Shown: positions 9,508 to 17,459 of the stretch, in pieces | How positions within the stretch are numbered: position 1 is the stretch's first letter | Layout: every line of letters starts with the position of its first letter | Assembly: GCF_009900765.1 (NCBI RefSeq) | Contig: NZ_JAAABL010000012.1 | Location: 1 to 64,000 of the forward strand | Source: Rhodovarius lipocyclicus | GTDB taxonomy: Bacteria > Pseudomonadota > Alphaproteobacteria > Acetobacterales > Acetobacteraceae | Reading direction: 5' to 3' | DNA: 64,000 nucleotides | Translations under genes and position numbers: made by a program | The notes under the pieces: model-generated | Database searches by the model: none | What the model was told of the DNA's origin: nothing | Seen by the model: the letters and a program-made list of their open reading frames with translations, nothing else

Positions 9508-10262
9508 CAGCCGCGCGTCACGGCAGGGATGAACATGTAGCCGGCACCGCGGATCGTCTTGATCATGGCCGGGCTGTCCTCGGTCGGTTCGATCTTGCGG
9601 CGCAGCCGGCTGACCATAACGTCCACCGAACGGTCGATGCTCTCCGATATCCGGTTCCGGGCCAGATCCAGCAGCTGGTCGCGGCTGAGCACCCGTTGGG
9701 GATGTTCGCAGAAGGCAAGTAGCATGTCGTACTCGCCGCCTGACAACTCCACGGCGCTGCCATCGGAGGCGGTGAGTTCCCGGCGCCGGCGGTCCAGCGT
9801 CCAGCCCGCGAAGATCACGCGGTCGCCGAAGGGAGCGGCCGCGTCGGCCTCCGTGTGCGGCTGCGAACGGCGCAGCAGCGCACGGACACGTGCCAGCAGT
9901 TCCGGCTGGCTGAAGGGCTTGGGGATATAGTCGTCCGCGCCGAGTTCCAGCCCGAGCACGCGGTCGGCCTCCTCGCCACGGGCGGTGACCATGATGATGG
10001 GCACCCGCGTGCGTGCGCGCAGAGCCTTTGTCAGGTCCAGCCCGGAATGCCCGGGCAGCATGAGATCCAGCAGGACGAGGTCGATGGATGCTGCGGCCAG
10101 GCTCTCCCACATCTCGCGCCCGTCCCGGGCGCCGGTCGCGCGGTAGCCGTTCTGGCGCAGGATCCTGGTCAGCAGGTTGCGCATTTCCCCGTCATCCTCG
10201 ACGACCAGGATATGCGCCCCGTCCGAGAGGTTGCCAGGTGAAATGCCGCGCGGAGTTTCCAT
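9507..10262 (-). CDS. copR: OmpR/PhoB-family response regulator of the copper operon
   Basis: Response regulator of 251 residues. The receiver domain shows VVEDD (about 20-24), the phospho-acceptor Asp66 in LVLLDLMLPG, TARG and the KPF motif. The C-terminal half is a winged-helix DNA-binding domain ending in IKTIRGAGYMF, typical of OmpR/PhoB regulators. ATG 10262 was chosen because the longer frame to 10325 would run into copB; this start leaves a gap of 4 bases. It is expected to activate this operon when CopS senses periplasmic copper. No operator could be fixed by eye. Confidence 0.88.
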   Translation of the reverse strand: METPRGISPGNLSDGAHILVVEDDGEMRNLLTRILRQNGYRATGARDGREMWESLAAASIDLVLLDLMLPGHSGLDLTKALRARTRVPIIMVTARGEEADRVLGLELGADDYIPKPFSQPELLARVRALLRRSQPHTEADAAAPFGDRVIFAGWTLDRRRRELTASDGSAVELSGGEYDMLLAFCEHPQRVLSRDQLLDLARNRISESIDRSVDVMVSRLRRKIEPTEDSPAMIKTIRGAGYMFIPAVTRG

Positions 10263-10266
10263 GGCC

Positions 10267-10986
10267 TCAGAATAGCGACCGGATGCCGAAAACGGCATAG
10301 CTGCTGGATACGCGGTCTCCCTCATGCCGCATCTCGGTGGCCGTGCGGCCCAGCAGCCTCTCCCAGCCGACCTCTACATAGGGCGCGATGCGCGGCGTGA
10401 ACTCGTAGCGCAGTTGCGCCGAGAGCCGGACATCCGTGAAGCCGGCGAAGCGCCGCATTTCCCGATCATCGCCTGATTGGACATTCGTCGCGATACGGGG
10501 TCGCAGATACAGACCGGGTCCGTTGTCGCCGAACACCTGGCGGGCAACCAGCAGGTCGGTCGACATTTCCAGCCGGCCGGAAGCGATACCGCGCTCGCTG
10601 ACATAGGCGGTGGCCTCGACCTCGTAGAAATAAGGGGCGATGCCGCTGAGGCCGATGGCGGCGTGGTTGCGGTTGCCGCGCAGGAAGTCGCGGCGCCAGC
10701 CGACATTGAAGTCCCAGAAGGTCGAGAGGCGGCGGTTGTAGAACAGCTGCAGTTCCGCATCCTTGGTGCGGCCGCGGGTCGCCTCGCCCTCGGTGCGCAG
10801 GAACACCCGGTGGTCGGCGGTGCCGATGCGGGCATCGAAATCCCAGCTGAAACGGTTGCCTTCGGCCGAGCCGCCCCAGTCGAACTGGTTCAGCCGGAAG
10901 CGCGAGTTGATGACGTCATGCCCCTGGGCCAGGGCCGGGGCGGCGCTGCCCAGGAGCGCGAGCGCGGCGGCGGCGAGAACGCGCAT
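10267..10986 (-). CDS. copB: Outer-membrane copper resistance protein CopB
   Basis: CopB-family outer-membrane beta-barrel of 239 residues, about the length of the family's core domain and lacking the long Met-rich N-terminus of Pseudomonas CopB. The signal peptide (LAAAALALLGSAAPALA) ends near residue 20. Alternating strands such as NSRFRLNQFDWGG, FLRTEGEATRGRTKDAELQL and PYVEVGWERLLG fit a barrel, and the chain ends in Phe as outer-membrane proteins do. The start at 10986 overlaps the copA stop by one base. It acts with CopA in sequestering or exporting periplasmic copper. Confidence 0.88.
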   Translation of the reverse strand: MRVLAAAALALLGSAAPALAQGHDVINSRFRLNQFDWGGSAEGNRFSWDFDARIGTADHRVFLRTEGEATRGRTKDAELQLFYNRRLSTFWDFNVGWRRDFLRGNRNHAAIGLSGIAPYFYEVEATAYVSERGIASGRLEMSTDLLVARQVFGDNGPGLYLRPRIATNVQSGDDREMRRFAGFTDVRLSAQLRYEFTPRIAPYVEVGWERLLGRTATEMRHEGDRVSSSYAVFGIRSLF

Positions 10987-12704
10987 CAGCCTGCCCCCCC
11001 GACGCGCGTGGGTTCGACGATGAAGCGTGTCATCATTCCGGCCTCCATGTGGAAAAGCAGATGGCAGTGGAAGGGCCATTCGCCCACTTCGTTCGCGGTC
11101 AGCAGAGCCGATGCCTCGCTGCCTGGGGGCACAAGAATCACGTGCTTGTAGGGCAGGCGGTTTCCCGCGCCGTTCTCCAACTCCATGAACATGCCGTGCA
11201 GGTGCATGGGGTGGGCCATCATGGTCTCGTTCATGAAGCGCAGCCTGATGCGCTCACCCTCTCGCGCGCGGACGGGGTCCTCCATGCCGAATGGGCGGCC
11301 GTCTATGGTCCAGATGTAGCGGTTCATCTGCCCGGTCAGCCGCACCAAGATCTCCCGGGAGGGTGCCGGGGCGGAAGGACGCGAGACAGTGCTGCGCAGG
11401 TCGGCATAGCGCAGGGCGCGCTTGCCCGGCGGGGTGCCCGCGCTGGTCCAGCCCATGGTCCGGCCATCGGCCATGCCGGGCATGGCGGCCATGGAGTGCC
11501 CGGCATGCGGATCGATTGAGACTGCTGCTCCCATCGGCATGGCGTGGCCTGCATGCGGGTCCGCACTGCCGGAGGCGCCCATGGGCATGCTGTGGCCCGC
11601 ATGCCCACCGCCACCATGGGCCATGCCCATGTCGGACATGGTCAGCACCGTGCGGGGACGAAGGGGCGGAATCGGCCCCGACATCCCCGCACGTGGGGCC
11701 AGCGTCGCGCGGGCATAACCGCTGCGGTCGACGGGTTCGGCCATGATCGTATAGGCGCGCGCCTCCGGCGGCGTGACGATCACGTCATAGGTCTCGCCGA
11801 TACCGATGCGGAATTCATCCACTGGCATGGGCAGCACGGGCATTCCGTCGGCGCCCACCACCAGCATGCGCAGATCGGGGAGCGCTACGTCGAAGATGCT
11901 CATGGCGGAACCGTTGATGATGCGCAGCCGTACTCTCTCGCCGGGCGTGAATAGTCCGGTCCAGTTATCCGCCGTGCCCTGGCCGTTCACCAGGAACTGA
12001 TAGCCCGTGACATCCGCGAGGTCCGTCGGGTCCATCCGCATCTCACCCCAGTCCAGGCGGTCTCGGATCGTGGCACCGAGCCCGTCCCGCCGGCTGTCGC
12101 GCAGGAAATCGATGAAGGTGCGCTGCCCGCGATTGTAGTATCCCTCTCGCGCGCGAAGGTTCCGGAAGATGGCTGTGGGGGATTCCCGACTGTGATCGGA
12201 CAGGAACACCACATAGTCGCGCGCCGCGGTCAGTGCCTCGGGCCTCGCGGGCTCGATCACGATGGCCCCGTACATGCCGGCCTGCTCCTGGCCGGCGGAA
12301 TGGCTGTGGTACCAATAGGTGCCCGACTGACGCAGCCGGAAGCGGTAGGTGTAGGTGCCGCCCGGCGGAATGGCGACATAGCCGTTGAAGCCGGGGGCGC
12401 CATCCATCACGCCGGCCAGCAGCAGGCCATGCCAGTGAATGGAGGTGGGTTCATTAAGGCGGTTTACCACCCGGATGACCACTTCCTGCCCCTCTCGCCA
12501 GCGCAACGTGGGCGCGGGGACGGAGCCGCCGATGCTGATCGCATCGCTGGTGACGCCATCCACCGTGATGCGCGTGCGCTCCACGGCCAGGTCGATCTGC
12601 TCGTCGGCGGCCGCGAAGCTGCGGCGGCCGGGATAGGCGACGATGGTGCCGGCGGCGGCCATGCCGCCCGCCAGGCGCAAACTGTCTCTGCGCGACAGGG
12701 ACAT
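10986..12704 (-). CDS. copA: CopA-type periplasmic multicopper oxidase
   Basis: Copper-resistance multicopper oxidase of 572 residues that oxidises Cu(I) to the less toxic Cu(II). A twin-arginine leader (SRRDSLRLAGG) indicates folded export. Copper ligands are visible as HWHG and YHSHS in the N-terminal half, and HPMHLHG and HCHLLFHMEAGM at the C-terminus, so the type 1, 2 and 3 sites look complete. Before the last domain is a Met/His-rich stretch (repeats like DPHAGHAMPMG and GMAHGGGGHAGH, about 355-415), typical copper-storing sequence of CopA/PcoA. It sits 14 bases downstream of the cupredoxin gene and overlaps copB. Confidence 0.95.
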   Translation of the reverse strand: MSLSRRDSLRLAGGMAAAGTIVAYPGRRSFAAADEQIDLAVERTRITVDGVTSDAISIGGSVPAPTLRWREGQEVVIRVVNRLNEPTSIHWHGLLLAGVMDGAPGFNGYVAIPPGGTYTYRFRLRQSGTYWYHSHSAGQEQAGMYGAIVIEPARPEALTAARDYVVFLSDHSRESPTAIFRNLRAREGYYNRGQRTFIDFLRDSRRDGLGATIRDRLDWGEMRMDPTDLADVTGYQFLVNGQGTADNWTGLFTPGERVRLRIINGSAMSIFDVALPDLRMLVVGADGMPVLPMPVDEFRIGIGETYDVIVTPPEARAYTIMAEPVDRSGYARATLAPRAGMSGPIPPLRPRTVLTMSDMGMAHGGGGHAGHSMPMGASGSADPHAGHAMPMGAAVSIDPHAGHSMAAMPGMADGRTMGWTSAGTPPGKRALRYADLRSTVSRPSAPAPSREILVRLTGQMNRYIWTIDGRPFGMEDPVRAREGERIRLRFMNETMMAHPMHLHGMFMELENGAGNRLPYKHVILVPPGSEASALLTANEVGEWPFHCHLLFHMEAGMMTRFIVEPTRVGGAG

Positions 12705-12718
12705 GGTGCCGCCCCCGT

Positions 12719-13270
12719 TTAGCGCGGCGTCACGACGAGGTCGGCGCGCATGCCGCTCTCGAAGTGGCCGGGAATGTTGCAGGCGATTTCGATCGTGCCG
12801 GCGCGGTCGAAACGCCAGGAGATCTCGCCGGTGCGGCCGGGCTCGACCAGCACGGTGTTGGGGGCCGTGTGGTCCATGTTGTGGCCGCCAGGCATGGCCA
12901 TTCGCAAGTTGACCACGCGCTCCGGCGTGATCATGCCGTGCTCCATCATCATCGCCATCTCGGGCCGGTGGGCGGCGTGAGTCTCAGCGGGTGCGAAGCT
13001 GAATTCGTGCAGCAGCGTGCCTTTATTCACCGCCACGAAGCGGATGGTTTCTCCGGCACGGACCTGGATGCGCGGAACGCTGTAAGCGTTGTCCGTCATT
13101 TCGATGCGGATGACGCGGCCCTGCCCGCGCGGCGCCGGGACGCCGAGCAGTTCGGACTGGTTGCCATGGCCATCGGGTGCGGCGGCGGCGGGTACGGAGG
13201 CGAAGGGCGCCAGCAGCGCCAGGGCGGCGGCAACGCCCCATGCCAGCGGGCGTCGGGTGGTAGTCGTCAT
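12719..13270 (-). CDS. Periplasmic cupredoxin-like copper protein
   Basis: Exported cupredoxin of 183 residues and first gene of the copper operon. A signal peptide covers about residues 1-30. The blue-copper fold is marked by TIRFVAVNKGTLLHEFSF, with the first His ligand, and a C-terminal ligand loop CNIPGHFESGM (Cys-His-Met). A Met/His-rich insertion (PEMAMMMEHGMI, GGHNMDH) lies between. Such proteins probably shuttle or buffer periplasmic copper beside CopA; that role is inferred. AGAGAG precedes ATG 13270, and the operon promoter should lie in 13271-13500. Confidence 0.85.
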   Translation of the reverse strand: MTTTTRRPLAWGVAAALALLAPFASVPAAAAPDGHGNQSELLGVPAPRGQGRVIRIEMTDNAYSVPRIQVRAGETIRFVAVNKGTLLHEFSFAPAETHAAHRPEMAMMMEHGMITPERVVNLRMAMPGGHNMDHTAPNTVLVEPGRTGEISWRFDRAGTIEIACNIPGHFESGMRADLVVTPR

Positions 13271-13505
13271 GGGTATCTCTCTGTCCTGCTGTGCCGGGCC
13301 GTGATGTCGCCCTCGAGCAGAGAGATGCCAGCCGTTTTTGGACGAACGACAACCGGTTCATGACAAAGTATTACCGGCGGCGCCCGCATGGGGGCGTGCG
13401 CCGGGCCGGGAAGGCCCTCAATCCAGCAGGTCGGGTTCCTCGGCGGTGATGATCTTCTGCAACAGCGGGAAGAAGCTCAGCACGCTGCCGGTGTCCGACA
13501 TCACC

Positions 13506-13772
13506 ATGGCAGCCTTCTCGAATGCCGAGGATCCGCTGCTGGCCGGGCTCTGGGGGGAGATCGCGCGGCGGGTCGATGCCTATGGCCGCGTCGAGGCAGC
13601 CTACGCCGAGACCCTGGTCACCACCGCCTCCCAGTATCTGGTCCGTCGCTATGGCTGCCAGCGGCAGGTGCCGCGCGTCAGGGGCGGGTTGGCCCTATGG
13701 CAGCGGCGGCGCGTGGGCGAGCTGTCCGTCACGTCTGATCTACTGGGCCCACGTTGCAGGTGGCTTTTGTAG
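13506..13772 (+). pseudogene. AraC-family regulator fragment
   Basis: The frame contains DPLLAGLWGEIARRV, YAETLVTTASQYLVRRYG and RGGLALWQRRRVGEL. These resemble the stretch just before the DNA-binding domain of AraC-type regulators (commonly DPL...ALRxEL, YAESLxxALxxHLLRRY, GGLxPxxLRRV). Both the N-terminal sensor part and the two C-terminal HTH motifs are missing; the frame stops at 13772. It is best read as a remnant at the right boundary of the copper block. Family assignment is by pattern only. Confidence 0.4.
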
Positions 13773-13855
13773 CTGGCCACGGCAGCGACAAGCGCTGCCA
13801 ACGCCATCAGGTCAACTCGGATGTAAGCGTGGGTGGCGGTGAGAACGAACTCCAT
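13649..13855 (-). CDS. Possible small membrane protein
   Basis: Small frame of 68 codons with a good ribosome site (GGAGGGACAG before ATG 13855). Residues about 12-30 (VDLMALAALVAAVASY) could form one membrane helix; the rest is basic. It overlaps the AraC remnant on the other strand, so it could also be chance. I recognise no family. A 22-base palindrome lies 50 bases upstream of its start and could be its control site. Confidence 0.28.
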   Translation of the reverse strand: MEFVLTATHAYIRVDLMALAALVAAVASYKSHLQRGPSRSDVTDSSPTRRRCHRANPPLTRGTCRWQP

Positions 13856-13906
13856 CTGTCCCTCCAAGTGGATGGGCGGAACTTAACAGGCGCGATATCT
13901 CGGCTT

Positions 13907-13928
13907 CAGGCTGACACATGTCAGCCTG
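13907..13928. promoter_or_regulatory. Near-perfect palindrome
   Basis: CAGGCTGACA (13907-13916) and TGTCAGCCTG (13919-13928) are exact reverse complements separated by two bases. Such a compact symmetric site is more like a dimeric regulator or recombinase binding site than a terminator, and no T-tract follows on either strand. It lies between the possible small gene at 13855 and the TTCCCTG iterons. Function unknown. Confidence 0.45.
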
Positions 13929-13950
13929 CACGACGTTCAGAGGAGGGTCA

Positions 13951-14123
13951 TTCCCTGTTCTCTAAAGGATGTTTCCCTGCAATGGGGGCCATGGCTTCCC
14001 TGATATCTCCATAGAGATTTTGTCGATAACTCACTGAAAAGTGGCTCCTATTTTGGAATTTTGGTCTGCTGCGCTAGCGATGTGTGCTGACTTTCCCTGT
14101 TATTTTCCCTGCTTGCAGGGAAA
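13951..14123. repeat. TTCCCTG iterons with a terminal inverted copy
   Basis: Five direct TTCCCTG units start at 13951, 13973, 13996, 14093 and 14105. The last is paired with an inverted CAGGGAA at 14116-14122, making a hairpin TTTCCCTG-CTTG-CAGGGAAA (14104-14123). I recall similar TTTCCCTG-rich stretches near mobile elements in alphaproteobacteria, often misannotated as proteins; the role is not established to my knowledge. The stretch is AT-richer than its surroundings and not coding. Confidence 0.6.
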
Positions 14124-14160
14124 CCCCTACCAGACGAGTTCGCTCGCGACTGCGAGCACC

Positions 14161-14430
14161 GCCAGTTCCCTTGGGCGTCCCGCTCTCCGCCTGACCGAGC
14201 CCCGCCCTGAGTGGCAGGTCTCCCGGGGTTTTCGCCGCGGACCTGTTGACTGGCAGGACGCGGAGACGGCGGAAAATCGCTCTCCGGAGGCCAATTCTCT
14301 CCGGACCTGTTGCCTTGGACGATCAAGTACGCTTCTGAAAAACCTCGCTCACAGGCCGATTTCAGTCCTGGTGGTACTGGACGGGGTTCGCATTCCATTC
14401 GCCCGAGATCCGTACTTCGAACACGAACGC
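14161..14430. repeat. 270-bp diverged direct repeat, copy A
   Basis: This stretch aligns without gaps to 31241-31510 at a constant offset of 17,080 bases. It starts at the shared GCCAGTTCCC, is most alike over 14207-14312 (9 mismatches by my count) and ends near GTACTTCGA and CGAAC. Within it CTCTCCGGA occurs twice, 8 bases apart. Frames across both copies share a peptide (EWQVS-GFR--PVDW), but copy B is soon interrupted by a stop, so coding is doubtful. Together the copies bracket the PLD-like pair, tail genes and TIR-STAND locus. The bases between 14431 and 14493 hold nothing I recognise. Confidence 0.7.
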
Positions 14431-14493
14431 CTCGGCGCGGATTGAGCGCTGCAGTTATCCTTTCGCGCGGGACGATGGATTCGGGTTTTGCCT

Positions 14494-15783
14494 TCAGCCA
14501 GGGTCGCTGCCAGGCTTGGCGGACGATTTTGCTTCGCCGGCTGCCTGGAATTCGCTGTATGCCTTGTCCCAGTCCACACCCGAAAAGGCCTCCCGAAGAC
14601 TCTGGAGGAAGTCCGGCTTGTTCAGGGTCTCGAACGTGACGTCCTTGTAGGTTTGCTTGAGCTCCATCTTCTTGATCAGATCGTCAGCGGTGGGGATGAC
14701 ACTTTCGAGTTGCTGCCGCAGCCACCGGCGGGCGTCCTCCTCAGTGGGGTCGGTCCTCAGCAGTTGTCCGCGGAACTTGTCGGGCGGGTTCGCCAGCACC
14801 CTGGGGACGTAGTACGCGATAATCTCCTCGCGCGACGCATCGAGGCTCCCCTTTAGCTTCGCCTTCACCGTGGCTTGAAATTCCTCGAGCTTGGCGCGCA
14901 GCTCATCCAATCGCTGCTCGAACAGCGGCTTCTGTGCCTTCAGCAGCACTCGGCCGTGGTCCTTTCCAAGTGAAGGCGTGAAGTTCTTTCGGATGTCCTC
15001 CAGAGCATCCTCAATATGCTTCGACGAAAGCTCACTCGACCGCTCGATCAGGTCGAAAGTCGTGTTGAACCGTGACTGTGCTCCCTCTGCGGCACCGAGG
15101 TTCTGAATGATCTTCGGGATCGCCAGCTTGCGCCGCTGGATGGCCGCACCGGTGAGATGCGGCTCCACGTACTGCAGGTAGGGCTCGAAGACCCGGACCT
15201 GGCGCGCGACGTCGAAGCGGACGGGTGGCGCTTCCTCCAAGCGCTGGGCAACTGCGGCGAACTGCGCCGGTGGGATGTCGTCCGAGCGGACTTCGACCGC
15301 TTGCTCCCGGATCCGCTGCTGTTCCTCGGGGGTCTTCGCCATCGCCACGGCGACCGCCTTCGCCGCCGGCGAGAGCCGGGACAGGGCCTCCCGTGCCTGC
15401 TCAGGGGACAAGCGCATGGCGTTCGGGGCGTCGGGCTCTCGGCGGTCCGCTTCGAGGTAGCGTGCGATCGGCGTGAAGATGTAGCCATCGTCGTCGACCA
15501 CCAGAAAGCCTGTTCGGAGCCCCGAGGTCGAACGCACCGCAATGCCGGCATCTCGCAGCGTGGTGACGGCGGCGAGGTCGCCAAAACCCATCCGCATCAC
15601 GCGTTCATCGAAGTCCAGCAAGACGGTTACGAGCTCGGGCCCATGGCGCCGCGCGAAGCGCACCACGGCATCCGCCGGTGCCTGCTGGATACCTGGTGCG
15701 GCGTAGCAGACCGACCGCTCCGCCTTATCCACGAACTCGGCGATCAGCTCGGAGTCGAGAGACAGGAAGAGCTGGGACGTCAT
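14494..15783 (-). CDS. PLD-fold-like protein of unknown function
   Basis: Protein of 429 residues. The first 110 residues (LFLSLDSELIAEFVDKAERSVCYAAPG, then VTVLLDFDERVMRMGFGD, then GIAVRSTSGLRTGFLVVDDD) have the strand-helix spacing of a phospholipase-D-like domain but lack the catalytic HxK motif, so any such domain is probably inactive. The rest is helical and charged, with likely coiled coil around 270-330 (KPLFEQRLDELRAKLEEF). I do not recognise a named family. PLD-like proteins occur beside helicases in several anti-phage systems, but no helicase is present here. It overlaps the upstream gene by 4 bases (ATGA). Confidence 0.7.
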   Translation of the reverse strand: MTSQLFLSLDSELIAEFVDKAERSVCYAAPGIQQAPADAVVRFARRHGPELVTVLLDFDERVMRMGFGDLAAVTTLRDAGIAVRSTSGLRTGFLVVDDDGYIFTPIARYLEADRREPDAPNAMRLSPEQAREALSRLSPAAKAVAVAMAKTPEEQQRIREQAVEVRSDDIPPAQFAAVAQRLEEAPPVRFDVARQVRVFEPYLQYVEPHLTGAAIQRRKLAIPKIIQNLGAAEGAQSRFNTTFDLIERSSELSSKHIEDALEDIRKNFTPSLGKDHGRVLLKAQKPLFEQRLDELRAKLEEFQATVKAKLKGSLDASREEIIAYYVPRVLANPPDKFRGQLLRTDPTEEDARRWLRQQLESVIPTADDLIKKMELKQTYKDVTFETLNKPDFLQSLREAFSGVDWDKAYSEFQAAGEAKSSAKPGSDPG

Positions 15784-16130
15784 CGCGGCTGCCTCTGCCC
15801 TCTCCGCCTGCCGCCCTGGCGCGATTGCTCACTCCGGCGCCGAAGCGAGAACAGCACGTAGGCACCAGACTCCGGGGACGTTTCCACCAGCGCCTGGCTG
15901 TAGGCGGTCCCCTCCTCTGGCTCTTCGGGAACCAGCCTTCGGACACGCTGCCAGGGTTGATCCTCTGGCGGGATTAGTTTCAGCGGCACCAGCATGTCCC
16001 GCGCGTCCTGCGGCAGGGCGAGCGTGCCGTCGGCGTCGAACTCCGGGAGCCAGTTGCGCCTCCCGCGGTCGAAGAGATACTCGAACTTCCCGAACACGCT
16101 GTTTCGGACACGCACCCGCACCTGCTCCAT
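15780..16130 (-). CDS. Unknown protein, probably 5'-truncated, paired with the PLD-like gene
   Basis: From ATG 16130 this encodes 116 residues including VRNSVFGKFEYLFDRGRRNW and a very basic C-terminus. Protein-like sequence continues upstream to about 16230 (DADWYIDDRRQPELKRTTRP) without a good start, and then meets the 5'-truncated phage gene of the other strand. I therefore suspect that this is the C-terminal part of a longer gene whose front was lost at the junction near 16.24 kb. The stop overlaps the start of the PLD-like gene, so the two were one operon. No family recognised. Confidence 0.5.
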   Translation of the reverse strand: MEQVRVRVRNSVFGKFEYLFDRGRRNWLPEFDADGTLALPQDARDMLVPLKLIPPEDQPWQRVRRLVPEEPEEGTAYSQALVETSPESGAYVLFSLRRRSEQSRQGGRRRGQRQPR

Positions 16131-16254
16131 GCCCGGGAGAGGATGCGGACGGAATGGCCGCGTCGTGCGCTTGAGTTCCGGTTGGCGCCGATCGTCAATG
16201 TACCAGTCGGCGTCCAGCTCTGTGCCGCCGCCATCGGATTCAAGGCCTGCTGTC

Positions 16255-16884
16255 GTGCACCAGAGCGACTTGGTGGCGGTACCCAGCCGCGCCACCCAGG
16301 TGCTCCGCCGCGACGGCGCGCGCTGGATCGCCGAGGCCAGCTTCGATCCGCTGAACCGCACCCAGGCCGGCGTGTTGGAGGGGCTGCTCGCCGCACTCGC
16401 GGGCTCGGCCAACACGGTCCGCATCTGGGACTGGCGGCGCGAGTACCGCACCGGCGATCCGCGGAGCCAGGGCGAGGTGCCCTCGGGGCCGTATTCCTTC
16501 TCGGACGCCACCATCTTCACCGATGGCACCGGGCTGGTCGTCGGATCGGGCACGCCGTCGCTTGCTGCTGGTGCGGCGCGCGGGGCGCTGTCGCTCTCCA
16601 CCCAGGGCTGGTGGCCCAACGCGGTGGCGGTCGGGGCTGGCGACCATATCGGCCTCGCCGGCCGGCTCTACATGGCGACCGCGCAGGTGGTCGCCTCCGG
16701 CGCCGGCACCGCTACCATCCCGATCGCCCCGCCGCTGCGCGCCGCCGCGCCGCTCGCCGAGCCGCTGGTGCTGACCACGCCCACCGTCGCCATGCGCCTC
16801 GCCTCCGACGACGAGGGGATGAACCCGACCCGGCCGGGGCGCTTCACCGCGATCACCATCCGCCTGGAGGAGGCCCTGCTGTGA
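16255..16884 (+). CDS. Phage tail protein, N-terminally truncated
   Basis: Residues such as ATQVLRRDGARWIAEASFDPL, NTVRIWDWRREY and GWWPNAVAVGAGDHIGLAG match the style of tail proteins located just before the tail-tip assembly genes of siphophages and gene-transfer agents in alphaproteobacteria. The expected first few dozen residues are missing: the sequence becomes phage-like only after about 16253, where an in-frame GTG (16255) could restart. Upstream the other strand encodes the unrelated PLD-associated gene. The stop overlaps the next start (GTGA). Probably non-functional. Confidence 0.65.
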   Translation: MHQSDLVAVPSRATQVLRRDGARWIAEASFDPLNRTQAGVLEGLLAALAGSANTVRIWDWRREYRTGDPRSQGEVPSGPYSFSDATIFTDGTGLVVGSGTPSLAAGAARGALSLSTQGWWPNAVAVGAGDHIGLAGRLYMATAQVVASGAGTATIPIAPPLRAAAPLAEPLVLTTPTVAMRLASDDEGMNPTRPGRFTAITIRLEEALL

Positions 16885-17459
16885 GCGAGGGCATCACCGC
16901 TACGCCGCGGCTCTCACCCCAGGCTGCCGCCGCCGCCACCGCGCCGGTCGCGACCCCGGTGGTGCTGGTCGAACTCGACTTCGCCTCCGGGCCGATCCGC
17001 GCCTGGACCGGGCTCGGGCCGCTCAGTTGGGCCGGCGTGACCTATGAGGGCATGGGCACCATCGGCGCCGTCTCCGACATCGAGGAGACCGCCGAACTCA
17101 GGGCGGTGCGCATCACGCTCACCCTCTCCCCGGTGCCGCAGGAGGTGGTCGACATCGCCCTCGCCGAGCAGTCCTTCCGCCTCCGGCCGGCACGGCTGTG
17201 GGGCGCGCTGCTCGATGCCGAGGGCGCCTTCGTCGCCGACCCGTTCCCGCTCTGGGCCGGGCTGATGGACACCATGCAGGTGGTGGACGGGGCGGAGCCG
17301 CGCATCTCGCTCACCTGCGAGAGCCGGCTGGTCGACCTCGAGCGCGCGGAGGTGCGGCGCTACACCGATGCCGACCAGCAGGCCGAGTATCCGGGGGATC
17401 GCTTCTTCGAGTTCGTCCCCGCCCTGCAGGAGGCGGAGATCCGGCTGCCCGCCAGCTGA
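16881..17459 (+). CDS. Phage tail assembly protein
   Basis: Protein of 192 residues starting at GTG 16881, overlapping the previous stop by 4 bases. The central part (VVLVELDFASGPIRAWTGLG, SWAGVTYEGMGTIGAVSDIE, ISLTCESRLVDLERAEVRRY) is like the conserved tail protein that precedes the hydrolase and tip-protein genes in Rhodospirillales prophages. A short TGATG coupling leads to the next gene. The name of the family cannot be fixed by eye; the tail role rests on order and sequence style. Confidence 0.7.
   Translation: MSEGITATPRLSPQAAAAATAPVATPVVLVELDFASGPIRAWTGLGPLSWAGVTYEGMGTIGAVSDIEETAELRAVRITLTLSPVPQEVVDIALAEQSFRLRPARLWGALLDAEGAFVADPFPLWAGLMDTMQVVDGAEPRISLTCESRLVDLERAEVRRYTDADQQAEYPGDRFFEFVPALQEAEIRLPAS

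Noticed and set aside
8146-10110. One 654-residue protein covering copS and part of copR
   Set aside because: The first 201 residues are an out-of-frame reading of copR; the real copS start at 9507 overlaps the copR stop.
13347-13366. Two GACAA units (CGACAA, TGACAA) upstream of the copper operon as a CopR/CusR box
   Set aside because: Only half-sites in the same orientation; the match to known copper boxes is too weak to list as a feature.
14041-14445. Protein-coding gene across repeat copy A
   Set aside because: The shared peptide with copy B is soon interrupted there, no ribosome site is visible, and the same stretch is open in several frames.
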